A DNA stretch of 64,000 nucleotides from Thiospirochaeta perfilievii (GTDB lineage Bacteria; Spirochaetota; Spirochaetia; DSM-2461): positions 1,922,001 through 1,986,000 of the forward strand of contig NZ_CP035807.1 of assembly GCF_008329945.1 (NCBI RefSeq). Reading direction: 5' to 3'. The position numbers were made by a program, and so were the translations under genes. This document shows, piece after piece, positions 1 to 8,145 of this stretch; the stretch's first letter is position 1; every line of letters begins with the position of its first letter. The notes under the pieces are model-generated. The model was not told where the DNA came from. It saw only the letters and a list, made by a program, of their open reading frames with translations, and searched no databases.

Positions 1-605
1 GACGTTATAGAGCTTCAAAATTAGCAGGTTTAGAAAAGGTTCCAGTAATTATTAAAAACTACACAGAGGAAGAGAAATTAGAAATATCCCTTGTAGAAAA
101 TATACAAAGAGAGGATCTTACTCCTATTGAAGAAGCAAAAGCATATAAAAAACTTATGGACTCTATGGGTTTAAATCAAGAAAATGTAGCTCAAAAAGTT
201 GGAAAAAAAAGATCAACTATAAGTAATTCTATTAGATTATTAAACCTACCAGAAGATATACAACAATCAGTTGATGACGGTATAATTTCTGCAGGTCACG
301 CCAGAGCTCTACTACCTTTAGAAAATATTAATAAACAGAGATCAATATTTAACAAAATAAAAGATAGTAATATATCTGTGCGAGCTACTGAAAAATTGGT
401 TAATGATTATAAAAAAAATAACGATGTTAAAGCTTCAAATAGTAAAAATAATATAGACCCAGATATACAAAATATAGAACAACAATTTATAGATGCTTTT
501 GGTACAAAAGTTAAATTAATTGGTGATATGGATAAAGGGAAAATAGAAATTACATATTTTTCCGGTGATGATTTAAATAGAATTATTGAGTTATTGGCTA
601 AGTAA
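1..605 (+). CDS. parB: ParB/Spo0J chromosome partitioning protein, 5' truncated by window edge
   Basis: The frame is open from the left edge, well before the first ATG at 156. It starts within the (GE)RRYRAS motif and continues through LVENIQRED and the segment ending EEAKAY, the CTP/CTPase-fold part of ParB. The HTH that binds parS follows (QENVAQKVGKKRSTISN), then a linker and a short C-terminal dimerisation domain. ParB loads at parS sites near the origin and helps segregation with ParA. The ParA partner would lie off the left edge. The gene converges on the transglutaminase gene and overlaps its 3' end by 15 bases. A run of 8 A in the HTH region keeps the frame. The family call is certain; only the N-terminal part is missing. 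Confidence 0.95.
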   Translation, partial: RYRASKLAGLEKVPVIIKNYTEEEKLEISLVENIQREDLTPIEEAKAYKKLMDSMGLNQENVAQKVGKKRSTISNSIRLLNLPEDIQQSVDDGIISAGHARALLPLENINKQRSIFNKIKDSNISVRATEKLVNDYKKNNDVKASNSKNNIDPDIQNIEQQFIDAFGTKVKLIGDMDKGKIEITYFSGDDLNRIIELLAK

Positions 606-2356
606 ATGTATAAGTCTATTTAATTCTCTTTTTTCAAAATTATCTATTTTTTTATTATTATAAACTATTTCCAGTATAAGCTTTCTATTCCGACTATCAA
701 TTTTTAATAAATTGCACCATTTTACCCATCCAATTATATTAGGATGGGTAATAGATTTTTTCATACCTTGCTTTATTAACCTATATAAATATCTTTTAAA
801 GTATAATTTTATGTATAAAACAAATGATATAACTAAAAGTAGTAAAGGAAATATAATATAGAAATAATTAAAAGCTCTTTCCTTCTCTTGTTTTATAGGT
901 TTTACATCAGTTTTATTATTCGTTATAGATGTTAAAGATTTTTTTCTTTGAATACGGATGGTGTAACTTCAAATGTAATCCATCTGTTTTCTAAATATAC
1001 TTCAGGCCATAAATGGGCATCCTCTCCAGTTACAATAGCTTTATTCCCTCCATAAACTTGATATGAAGTGTTATAATCATTTATTGGTATATCAACAACA
1101 TATCCTGAAACTTCTCTTGATATAATATTATTTAGAGAGGCTAGAAGTATAAAAGATCTAGTAAAATGTATACAAAACCCCTTCTTTGTCTCTAAAATAA
1201 ATTTTTCTATATAATTAATACTCTCTTCAGTTTCTAAGCTATAGCTATAATTTTCTAATAGATAATATCTAATATTATTTATAGTTTCTAAGTCATTTTT
1301 ACCTTTTAAACTATTTGAAAGTTCATTTATTTTATTACTACTATTAAACTCTTTTGCTTCATAAATCTCATTAACTACAGATGGGGTACCCCTTTTTATA
1401 TAGATAATTTCACCTTTTAAAAGTGGTTTATCAGGTTCTAATGTATTATTAAGGTTATTAACAATTTTACCATTAACAGTAGTAGTATCTAATGTAGTAG
1501 GGATAATAGGTAAAAAGTCAGATAAAACTTCTATTTTTATACTACCACTATTTGATTTTGAATGTTTTACATCCATTTTACTATTTTTATTAGAGTCAAT
1601 TTTAAATCTAAGATAGTATCTGTCCCCAGGATTTCCTACTACAGTAAATAGAGGTTGTTTTCCTAAAATTGGAGGTCTTCCACTATAAGAAGAGAAGTAA
1701 TTATCTAATCCTGGAATAGTTGTTAATAGGTTTATTGTTGGAAAGTATTTATTTAATACTTTTCTAACCTGATAGGAGGTCTTATTTAGAAATATGGAAC
1801 CTTCAGTTTTACTGCCTTTATAAGAAATAAAGCTTATAATTAAAATAAGTAAAGTAGATACTATTATAGTTACATATTTTTCTTTATATATAACTATATT
1901 TAAATTAAAAATAACTATTAGTAAAATAAATATTAAAAGTATAATCCAGCTATATTTAACTATTAAAGAAGTAAATAACAGTATTAATAGTAAGAGTTGT
2001 AATATAAAGTTAATTGTTATTTTTTTTGTAAATACACCTAAATAATAAACCCAGATATATGTTAATAAATACTTTAAAATATCTGTTATGGTACTATTTG
2101 GAATTACAAATGTATCACTATTAAACCAAGCAATATAAAAAGAAAATGGAATAATAATTAGTCTAATAATAAAAAATAGGTAAAATAATATGGTTAATAT
2201 AAATATAACTTTTCTACTTTGAATAAGATTATATAAAGTAAAAACTACAATGGAAAATAGTAATAAAAAACTATCATAATTTTGTTTTAAAATATAAAAA
2301 TTTAGAATTTGTGGAATAATTATAGATATAAGTAGAAGAATTATTTTTCTATACAT
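591..2356 (-). CDS. TgpA-type membrane transglutaminase-like protein, interrupted by one frameshift
   Basis: The N-terminal half holds about five to six membrane segments (residues 5-180), followed by an extracytoplasmic region and a transglutaminase-like core with Cys395 (GFCIHF), His448 (DAHLWPEV) and an acidic Glu463 (FEVTP). The intact frame stops at 932 after residue 474. In the -1 frame the coding continues without a stop to 591, adding about 115 residues with a clear membrane segment (FNYFYIIFPLLLLVISF) and a charged cytoplasmic tail, as expected for the C-terminal anchored domain of TgpA-like proteins. The break lies in the run of seven A (939-945 on the complement); one extra A restores a 588-residue protein. 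It overlaps the DUF58 gene by 16 bases. The moxR-DUF58-transglutaminase order is a widespread cluster whose substrate is generally unknown. Confidence 0.85.
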
Positions 2357-3465
2357 ATTATATTTGCTTTATCTCCAAAATTATTAATATATTTTGAAAG
2401 AAGTCTATATTTTTTTCTGTTAAATTTTGATGTTATAATATAAATTGTTATGTTTATATATTTTTCTAGAAATTCAAAATCAAAGAAAAAAGTAGACTCT
2501 AAAGTTGTTATTATAGTTATATTACTAATACAGTCATAATTTTGTTTTCTAAAATCGACTAATGTACTATTTTCTTGCTGATCAAAACTTATATATATTG
2601 ACTCCTTATATATACTTTTAAAAGATTCTTTTTTTATTTTTAAGTTAGGCCAATAGTTTGTTTTTACAACCTCATTATTTTCAATATTTAATTTTATTAA
2701 TGAGTAAAATATTTCAATTGATAAATCATCTGCTGGGCCTTTTCTATCTTCTGGTAGAATTGTTCTATCTAAGAAAATATATGAATAAGAACTCTCTTCA
2801 CTACTAAATTTCTTCACATATGGCTCATTATATGTTGCAAAATGCTTCCAAGAAATTAAATTCACTTTGCTGTTAATAGTATAATCTTCTACTGTTTCTA
2901 AGAACTCTGTGGAATTATTTTTTGATCTTAAGTTTTGACTAATATTTTCTCCAAAACCTCTCTTAATTCGTTTTATATCTCTGTTTATTTTTGGGTAAAC
3001 ATAAAATGTTCTAGGCCAAAAACTAATACTATAAGTAAATATATTAAAAAGATCAGTACAGAGAATCTTTTTTATTCCAACTCTGTAAATTCCCCTATAT
3101 GGTAGTGCAAAACTATTTTTAATTTTTAAACTACTTAGAGCCTTAAGATTTAGATTTACATCATCAAGATTAAGAGCAGAATTAAATTTTATTTGTACTA
3201 TACTAGGAATTAAAAAAAATCTATTTTCAACTGTTAGCGTATACTCTATATTTTGCCCCTTTATTGGGTGTTCAATTGAGAATTGTTGATAGTAGTATAA
3301 ATTGTTAATAGTTATAATAAAGTGTAAAAAATTAAAAATTAGTGATAATGTTAAGAAAATATATAAAAAACTATAAAGTCCTCCAATATAGTTCCCAAGT
3401 AAAAAAAGTATAAACCATAAAATAAAATAAAACATAATATTAAAAATATTTATTTTTAGTTTCAT
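2341..3465 (-). CDS. DUF58 domain membrane protein
   Basis: This 374-residue protein starts with two membrane segments (about residues 8-55), followed by an extracytoplasmic beta-rich stretch and the cytoplasmic DUF58 core. The diagnostic motif is visible near residue 190-220 as EDYTINSKVNLISWKHFA, followed by KFSSEESSYSYIFLDRT, the start of the vWA-like fold. Its start overlaps the stop of the moxR gene in ATGA, so translation is probably coupled. DUF58 proteins accompany MoxR ATPases and transglutaminase-like proteins in many bacteria and are thought to assemble envelope or metal-dependent complexes. No specific function can be given. Confidence 0.85.
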   Translation of the reverse strand: MKLKINIFNIMFYFILWFILFLLGNYIGGLYSFLYIFLTLSLIFNFLHFIITINNLYYYQQFSIEHPIKGQNIEYTLTVENRFFLIPSIVQIKFNSALNLDDVNLNLKALSSLKIKNSFALPYRGIYRVGIKKILCTDLFNIFTYSISFWPRTFYVYPKINRDIKRIKRGFGENISQNLRSKNNSTEFLETVEDYTINSKVNLISWKHFATYNEPYVKKFSSEESSYSYIFLDRTILPEDRKGPADDLSIEIFYSLIKLNIENNEVVKTNYWPNLKIKKESFKSIYKESIYISFDQQENSTLVDFRKQNYDCISNITIITTLESTFFFDFEFLEKYINITIYIITSKFNRKKYRLLSKYINNFGDKANIICIEK

Positions 3466-4400
3466 TTTAACCCTACAGGTATCTTAATATCTCTAACCAA
3501 CTGTTTTACAACTTTTTCAGCTTCTATATTATCAATTATTGATTCATTATTTAACCTAATCTTGTGTGGTATTACTTTCTTTGAGCTATAAATTACATCT
3601 TCAGGTATTAAATAGTCTCTATTATCGTAAAAAGCTACACATTGAGAAAATCTTAATAAGTGTTGCAGTCCTCTAGTACTTAGACCATATTTAATATTAT
3701 TACTATTTCTTGTTCTATCTGCAATTTCAACTAAGAATTCTAATACTGTTTTGTTTACATTTACCGAACTAACTGTATTTTTTAGATCAATTATAGATTT
3801 TTTATTTGTTACAGTTTTAACATTATCCAATGGATTTATTACTCTATAATTATATAGAATATCTTCCTCTACTAATTTACTTGGATAACCTGGTGTTAAT
3901 TTTACTCCAAATCTATCTAATTGAGATTCGGGCATTTCAAATGTTCCAATATAGTAAGATGGATTTTTAGTAGCTACAACAATAAATGGGTTAGGTAATA
4001 ATGTTGTTATACCATCTATTGTAACAGAATTCTCCTCCATAGCTTCCAAAAGAGCTGACTGAGTTCTAGGGGATGCTCTATTTATCTCATCACCAAGTAT
4101 AAATTCATTAAATATTGATCCTTTTTTTAATACAAATTCTCTTTTTATAGGATCCCAAATTGATAGACCTGTAATATCACCAGGTAGAAGATCAGGTGTA
4201 AATTGAATTCTTCCTAAACTCAAGCCAGATGCTTTAGCTAGACTTTTTACAAGTGTTGTTTTTCCAACACCAGAAATATCTTCAACTAATACATGTAATC
4301 CAGATACAAATGCAAAAACAAAATCTTTAACTAATGTTTCATTACCAAGAAAACCTTGGGAAGTCTCATTTATAAGCTTATCAAGTAACTCTATTTTCAT
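3462..4400 (-). CDS. MoxR family AAA+ ATPase
   Basis: A 312-residue single-domain AAA+ protein. The P-loop is at residues 41-49 (DISGVGKTT), Walker B at FILGDEINRASP, followed by the MoxR signature QSALLEAMEE, sensor 1 (VVATKNPS) and the C-terminal lid with STRGLQHLLR. The length is normal for the family. It is the first gene of the leftward trio moxR-DUF58-transglutaminase and overlaps the next gene by 4 bases. MoxR proteins act as chaperone-like ATPases that insert cofactors or activate partner vWA proteins, here presumably the DUF58 neighbour. The family call is firm; the process is not known. Confidence 0.92.
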   Translation of the reverse strand: MKIELLDKLINETSQGFLGNETLVKDFVFAFVSGLHVLVEDISGVGKTTLVKSLAKASGLSLGRIQFTPDLLPGDITGLSIWDPIKREFVLKKGSIFNEFILGDEINRASPRTQSALLEAMEENSVTIDGITTLLPNPFIVVATKNPSYYIGTFEMPESQLDRFGVKLTPGYPSKLVEEDILYNYRVINPLDNVKTVTNKKSIIDLKNTVSSVNVNKTVLEFLVEIADRTRNSNNIKYGLSTRGLQHLLRFSQCVAFYDNRDYLIPEDVIYSSKKVIPHKIRLNNESIIDNIEAEKVVKQLVRDIKIPVGLK

Positions 4401-4469
4401 AAAAAAATAGCCCCCATGTAATAATTTTATGGTTGATAATAAAATTTAGATACAATTTTTTTAGATATG

Positions 4470-4498
4470 TTGACAAAAATCTTCAATTCTTGTACATT
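4470..4498 (+). promoter_or_regulatory. sigma-70 type promoter of the tRNA-Ser / SRP RNA cluster
   Basis: A perfect -35 hexamer TTGACA (4470-4475) is followed after 17 bases by TACATT (4493-4498), a 4/6 match to the -10 consensus. Transcription would start near 4505, about ten bases before the first tRNA. This is the only full-consensus -35 seen in the window, fitting a highly expressed stable RNA unit. Confidence 0.6.
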
Positions 4499-4514
4499 AA
4501 CCGTGCAATTTAAT

Positions 4515-4599
4515 GGAGAGGTGTCCGAGTGGTCGATGGTGACGGTCTTGAAAACCGTTGTGTGTAATAGCACCGAGGGTTCGAATCCCTCCTTCTCCG
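4515..4599 (+). tRNA. tRNA-Ser (UGA)
   Basis: An 85-nt class II tRNA. The acceptor strands GGAGAGG and CTTCTCC pair with one G-U, the T-loop is GGTTCGAATCC, and the anticodon loop CTTGAAA carries TGA. A long variable arm typical of serine tRNA is present. The discriminator base is G73, the serine identity base, and CCA is not encoded. Confidence 0.95.
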
Positions 4600-4617
4600 A
4601 ATATTTAATTTTTTAAT

Positions 4618-4704
4618 GGAAAGGTGCGAGAGTGGCTGAACCGGGCTCCCTGCTAAGGAGTTGTATCCGTGAGGGTACCGGGGGTTCGAATCCCCCCCTT
4701 TCCG
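4618..4704 (+). tRNA. tRNA-Ser (GCU)
   Basis: An 87-nt class II tRNA 18 bases after the first. The acceptor GGAAAGG pairs perfectly with CCTTTCC and the anticodon loop CTGCTAA carries GCT, reading AGC/AGU. It has a long variable arm, discriminator G, and no encoded CCA. Confidence 0.95.
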
Positions 4705-4738
4705 TTTTTTTTTATAAACATTATTGTTTGTATTAAAG

Positions 4739-4823
<85 letters not shown>

Positions 4824-4828
4824 TATAA

Positions 4829-4950
<122 letters not shown>

Positions 4951-4973
4951 TTTTTTTTTAGTAGGATAATAAT

Positions 4974-6689
4974 ATGGCATATGAAGTAACAGCTAATAGA
5001 AGAAGACCTCAAGTATTTCAAGATCTTGCTGGACAAGAATTTGTAGTTTCAACGCTAACTAGCGCAATCAAATCTAAAAGAATAGCTCATGCATATCTAT
5101 TTTCAGGGCCTAGAGGTGTAGGTAAAACATCTTCAGCACGAATTTTAGCTAAATCTCTTAATTGTAAAGAGGGTCCTACAGACTTACCGTGTGGTAAATG
5201 TAATAACTGTCGAGAAATAACAACCGGTAGCTCTATGGACGTTATAGAGATAGATGGAGCCTCTAATACTAGTGTTAATGATATAAGAGAGATTAAAGAT
5301 GAAGTACTATTTGCTCCTAACGGTTCTAAATATAAAATATATATAATCGATGAAGTTCATATGTTATCTAATAGTGCATTTAATGCCCTATTAAAAACTA
5401 TTGAAGAGCCACCAGAGTATATTATATTCATCTTTGCAACAACTGAGATTCATAAGGTTCCTGCTACTATAAGAAGTAGATGTCAACAATTTAACTTTAG
5501 ATTAATACCTACAGAGACTTTAAAGGAACTGTTAGTAGAAGCATGTACAGATATGAATATCAAATATAATGATGATGCTCTATTCTGGATTGCAAAAGAG
5601 GGAAATGGTTCATCAAGGGATGCATATACTCTTTATGATCAAATTGTCTCTTTTAGTGAAAATGATATAACTCTAGAGAAAATTAGAGAAAAATTAGGCC
5701 TAGTTGGATTAGATAATATGAATGATCTCGTTGAATCTATGGCAAAAAAAGACCCTACAGAAGTACTAAACAAGTGTGACTATATACTAAAGTCAGGTGT
5801 TGCTGTTGAGCAGTTTATCGTTGATTTAGCAGAGTATTTTAGAAATTTACTATTTTTAAATTATGGAATAAATAAAGAGTCTCTATTAGGCTGTTCTAGT
5901 GATCGATTTTCAAAAATATCTGTTGATAGCTTCAGTGTAATTCAATTAGAACACGCAGTAGATTTAATTTTAAAACTTTATAAGGATATTCGTTACTCAG
6001 TCAATCCCAGGTTTGAATTAGAACTACTTCTAAGTAGATTATCAACTTTGACTGATTATATCTCTAATGATGAAATATTAGATAAAATAAAAATTTTAAA
6101 AGAGTCTATTTCTGGAGGATCATTTACAACTGAACAGAAAGTGAAACCAAAAATAGATAATTTAGAAAAAAAAAAAACTATAAATATTGATCCACAACAA
6201 ATAGAAACTTCAAATCCAGCAGAACAGTTCTTTAATAAGTTCAAAACTGGTCATAAAAAGAGTCAAAGTGGAAAACAAGATAGAGTAGAGAGTCCTAGAG
6301 TAGAGAGTCCTAGAGTAGAGAGCCCTAGAGTAGAGAGTGAAGATAGTTTTAATATTTCCAAGGGTGAAAAAGTATCAATAGAAACTATTAAAAAAAGTGT
6401 ATTCAGAAAGTTAAGAGGAAGTAGTATTACCCTTGCATCTACACTTGAAAAAGCTGAAAGATGGGAATTGGTAGATAGTAATATATATTTAACATATAAA
6501 AACCCTTTTGAAGCTGCACTAGTTGAAAAAGAAAAAAGTAAAGTTTTAAGTTATATAAAAGAGATAGATAACACAATTAAGAGTATAAGCATAAATAAAT
6601 CAGAAATAAAAGATATTAATATTAACATACACGAAAACGATGAACAAATTGATAAAATTCTTACTATGTTTCGTGGTTCAATAGTTTAG
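4974..6689 (+). CDS. dnaX: DNA polymerase III subunits tau/gamma (clamp-loader ATPase)
   Basis: A 571-residue protein starting MAYEVTANRRRPQVFQDLAGQ, the usual DnaX N-terminus. The P-loop GPRGVGKTSSARILAKSLNC is followed by a zinc-binding set with PCGKCNNC, Walker B in YIIDEVHMLS and the SRC motif RSRCQQFNFR. Clamp-loader domains I-III end near residue 370. A low-complexity linker follows, containing a run of 12 A at codons 398-402 and four RVES(P) repeats, then a C-terminal domain likely to bind polymerase. An AGGA ribosome site precedes the ATG. It is the first gene of the common dnaX-ybaB-recR operon. Confidence 0.97.
   Translation: MAYEVTANRRRPQVFQDLAGQEFVVSTLTSAIKSKRIAHAYLFSGPRGVGKTSSARILAKSLNCKEGPTDLPCGKCNNCREITTGSSMDVIEIDGASNTSVNDIREIKDEVLFAPNGSKYKIYIIDEVHMLSNSAFNALLKTIEEPPEYIIFIFATTEIHKVPATIRSRCQQFNFRLIPTETLKELLVEACTDMNIKYNDDALFWIAKEGNGSSRDAYTLYDQIVSFSENDITLEKIREKLGLVGLDNMNDLVESMAKKDPTEVLNKCDYILKSGVAVEQFIVDLAEYFRNLLFLNYGINKESLLGCSSDRFSKISVDSFSVIQLEHAVDLILKLYKDIRYSVNPRFELELLLSRLSTLTDYISNDEILDKIKILKESISGGSFTTEQKVKPKIDNLEKKKTINIDPQQIETSNPAEQFFNKFKTGHKKSQSGKQDRVESPRVESPRVESPRVESEDSFNISKGEKVSIETIKKSVFRKLRGSSITLASTLEKAERWELVDSNIYLTYKNPFEAALVEKEKSKVLSYIKEIDNTIKSISINKSEIKDININIHENDEQIDKILTMFRGSIV
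6166..6177 (+). other. Run of 12 A in dnaX: probable slippage site producing a gamma-like short subunit
   Basis: Twelve A encode the lysines in LEKKKT at codons 398-402, just past clamp-loader domains I-III. The annotated frame reads on to residue 571. Gaining one A gives four more codons and then TGA. Losing one A (or gaining two) gives TAA after one leucine codon. Both slipped frames therefore yield a roughly 403-406 residue protein ending after domain III, as the gamma subunit does. In Thermus, polymerase slippage on nine A in dnaX does this; use here is inferred. Confidence 0.6.
6282..6340 (+). repeat. Tandem 15-bp repeat in the dnaX linker (RVESP units)
   Basis: Three full 15-bp units (6282-6296, 6297-6311, 6312-6326) and a fourth nearly complete unit encode RVESP-RVESP-RVESP-RVES. 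The units differ by a single base (agtcct versus agccct), which suggests recent in-frame expansion in a flexible linker. Confidence 0.9.
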
Positions 6690-6698
6690 GAGGATATA

Positions 6699-7022
6699 AT
6701 GGATTTTAACCCAGCAGAATTAATGAAAAACATCAGTAATATGAAGTCTCAGATGAAAGATGTTCAAGAGAAATTAAAAAACATTAAAGCTACAGGTTCA
6801 TCTGGAGGCGGTTTAGTAAAAATTGAGATGAATGGGGAGATGGTAATTGAAAAAATAACATTGGACCCTATAGCTGTAGATCCTAGGGATATAGATATGC
6901 TACAGGACCTAATTATAGCAGCTATAAATAATGCCCAAGCGAATGCTAAGGATAAAATTCAACAGGAGATTGGTTCTGCAGCTAATTTAGATCTACCCTT
7001 CGATTTTGGTGGTTTAAAATAA
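6699..7022 (+). CDS. YbaB/EbfC family nucleoid-associated protein
   Basis: This 107-residue protein has the family layout. An N-terminal helix reads NPAELMKNISNMKSQMKDVQEKL, a Gly-rich turn follows (GSSGGGLVKIEMNGE), and then comes the IDPRD-like segment seen here as AVDPRDIDMLQDLI and a final helix. YbaB/EbfC forms dimers that bind DNA and coat the nucleoid; the Borrelia homologue was described as EbfC. It follows dnaX with a GGAGG ribosome site, and its TAA overlaps the ATG of recR by one base (TAATG), so the two are translationally coupled. Confidence 0.95.
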   Translation: MDFNPAELMKNISNMKSQMKDVQEKLKNIKATGSSGGGLVKIEMNGEMVIEKITLDPIAVDPRDIDMLQDLIIAAINNAQANAKDKIQQEIGSAANLDLPFDFGGLK

Positions 7023-7606
7023 TGGAATCCCTTGATAATCTAATTAGTTCATTCTCATCTCTACCTTCTATTGGTAAAAAAAGTGCAACTAGATTAGCTT
7101 ATTTTATATTAAAAAGTGATAAAAGAATTGCAGAGAAATTAGCCCATGATCTATTAAATATTAAAGTTATGGTCAAAAATTGTTCTCAATGTGGAACATA
7201 TACAGAGGGAGATATTTGTAACATATGTTCTAGCCTTAACAGGGATAAAATTATCTGTGTTGTAGAGCAGTCTCAGGATGTATATTTTATAGATTCTACA
7301 GGGGAATATAGCGGGTATTTTCATGTTTTAAATGGCGTTTTATCTCCACTAAATGGAGTGGGTCCAAAAGAGTTAAAATTAGATAAATTAGTAAATCGTA
7401 TTAAGGAAGAGGGTTTTAAAGAGGTTATAATAGCTACAAACCCAACTTTGGAAGGAGATACTACAGCACTTTATATTCTTAAGCTACTAGAGGGCATAGA
7501 TGTAAAAGTCTCAAGGATTGCTTCAGGAATGCCTGTAGGAGGAGATATGGAGTATATAGATAAACAGACCCTAAGTAGATCACTTAAAGGTCGTATAAGC
7601 TATTAA
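7022..7606 (+). CDS. recR: Recombination mediator RecR
   Basis: A 194-residue protein. It has an N-terminal HhH (FSSLPSIGKKSATRLAYF), a four-cysteine zinc finger (CSQCGTYTEGDICNIC), a Toprim domain beginning VVEQSQDVYFID, and the C-terminal ATNPTLEGDTTALYI and GMPVGGDMEYID segments. RecR loads RecA at gaps with RecO and RecF. Its position after dnaX and ybaB is conserved in many phyla. Its last four bases overlap the convergent nucleotidase gene. Confidence 0.97.
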   Translation: MESLDNLISSFSSLPSIGKKSATRLAYFILKSDKRIAEKLAHDLLNIKVMVKNCSQCGTYTEGDICNICSSLNRDKIICVVEQSQDVYFIDSTGEYSGYFHVLNGVLSPLNGVGPKELKLDKLVNRIKEEGFKEVIIATNPTLEGDTTALYILKLLEGIDVKVSRIASGMPVGGDMEYIDKQTLSRSLKGRISY

Positions 7607-8145
7607 TTAGAAATCTTATCTAGTATATAACTAACTTTATCTTCAATATCTATTTTACTATTCCAGAACTGGGGGAAAAGAATACCATTTCCACCAGCAT
7701 CATTAAACTTCTTAATATTGTTGGGACAGTCATCAACTAAATAACTATTTTTATTAGCTAATAACTCTTTATGTGGTGTAAAGATATAATCTTTGAAATT
7801 TTTATCAAATCTTTTTTGTAGCCACTTTATTTTACCAGAGTGAGATAGGGGAGAATTTGAGGGTTTGGTTAAGAATATAACTCTTCCTACCTTAGAAAGT
7901 TCATTATATAGTTCATAAAACCATGAATAAACTTCCATATCAGACCAAAATTCTTCACCTTGAGACTCAATATTTTTCCAAAATAGACTATTATCAATTC
8001 CAAAGACTTCAAAAGCTGAAAATACGCCTTTGAAGTCCTTTTCCCATCTATAAATGGTATCATAATAATCTAAATTATTTGCAACTATACAAGACTTTAT
8101 AAAGTTTGAACAAACTCCATCTAAATCTAAATAAACTATTTTCAT
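7603..8145 (-). CDS. HAD-superfamily 5'-nucleotidase-like phosphatase (NT5C type)
   Basis: A 180-residue HAD-fold protein. Motif I is YLDLDGVCSNF with the nucleophile Asp and the general-acid Asp two residues on. Motif II is IFLTKPSNSP, and the late acidic motif is YLVDDCPNNIKKF. The central helical cap with FWKNIESQGEEFW resembles the 5'(3')-deoxyribonucleotidase family. The substrate is likely a nucleotide or small phosphate ester, but is not certain. Its start overlaps the stop of the glycosidase gene by 4 bases, so the two are co-translated. It converges on recR. Confidence 0.75.
   Translation of the reverse strand: MKIVYLDLDGVCSNFIKSCIVANNLDYYDTIYRWEKDFKGVFSAFEVFGIDNSLFWKNIESQGEEFWSDMEVYSWFYELYNELSKVGRVIFLTKPSNSPLSHSGKIKWLQKRFDKNFKDYIFTPHKELLANKNSYLVDDCPNNIKKFNDAGGNGILFPQFWNSKIDIEDKVSYILDKISN

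Noticed and set aside
156-158. ATG at 156 as the start of parB
   Set aside because: Clear ParB sequence continues upstream in the same frame to the window edge.
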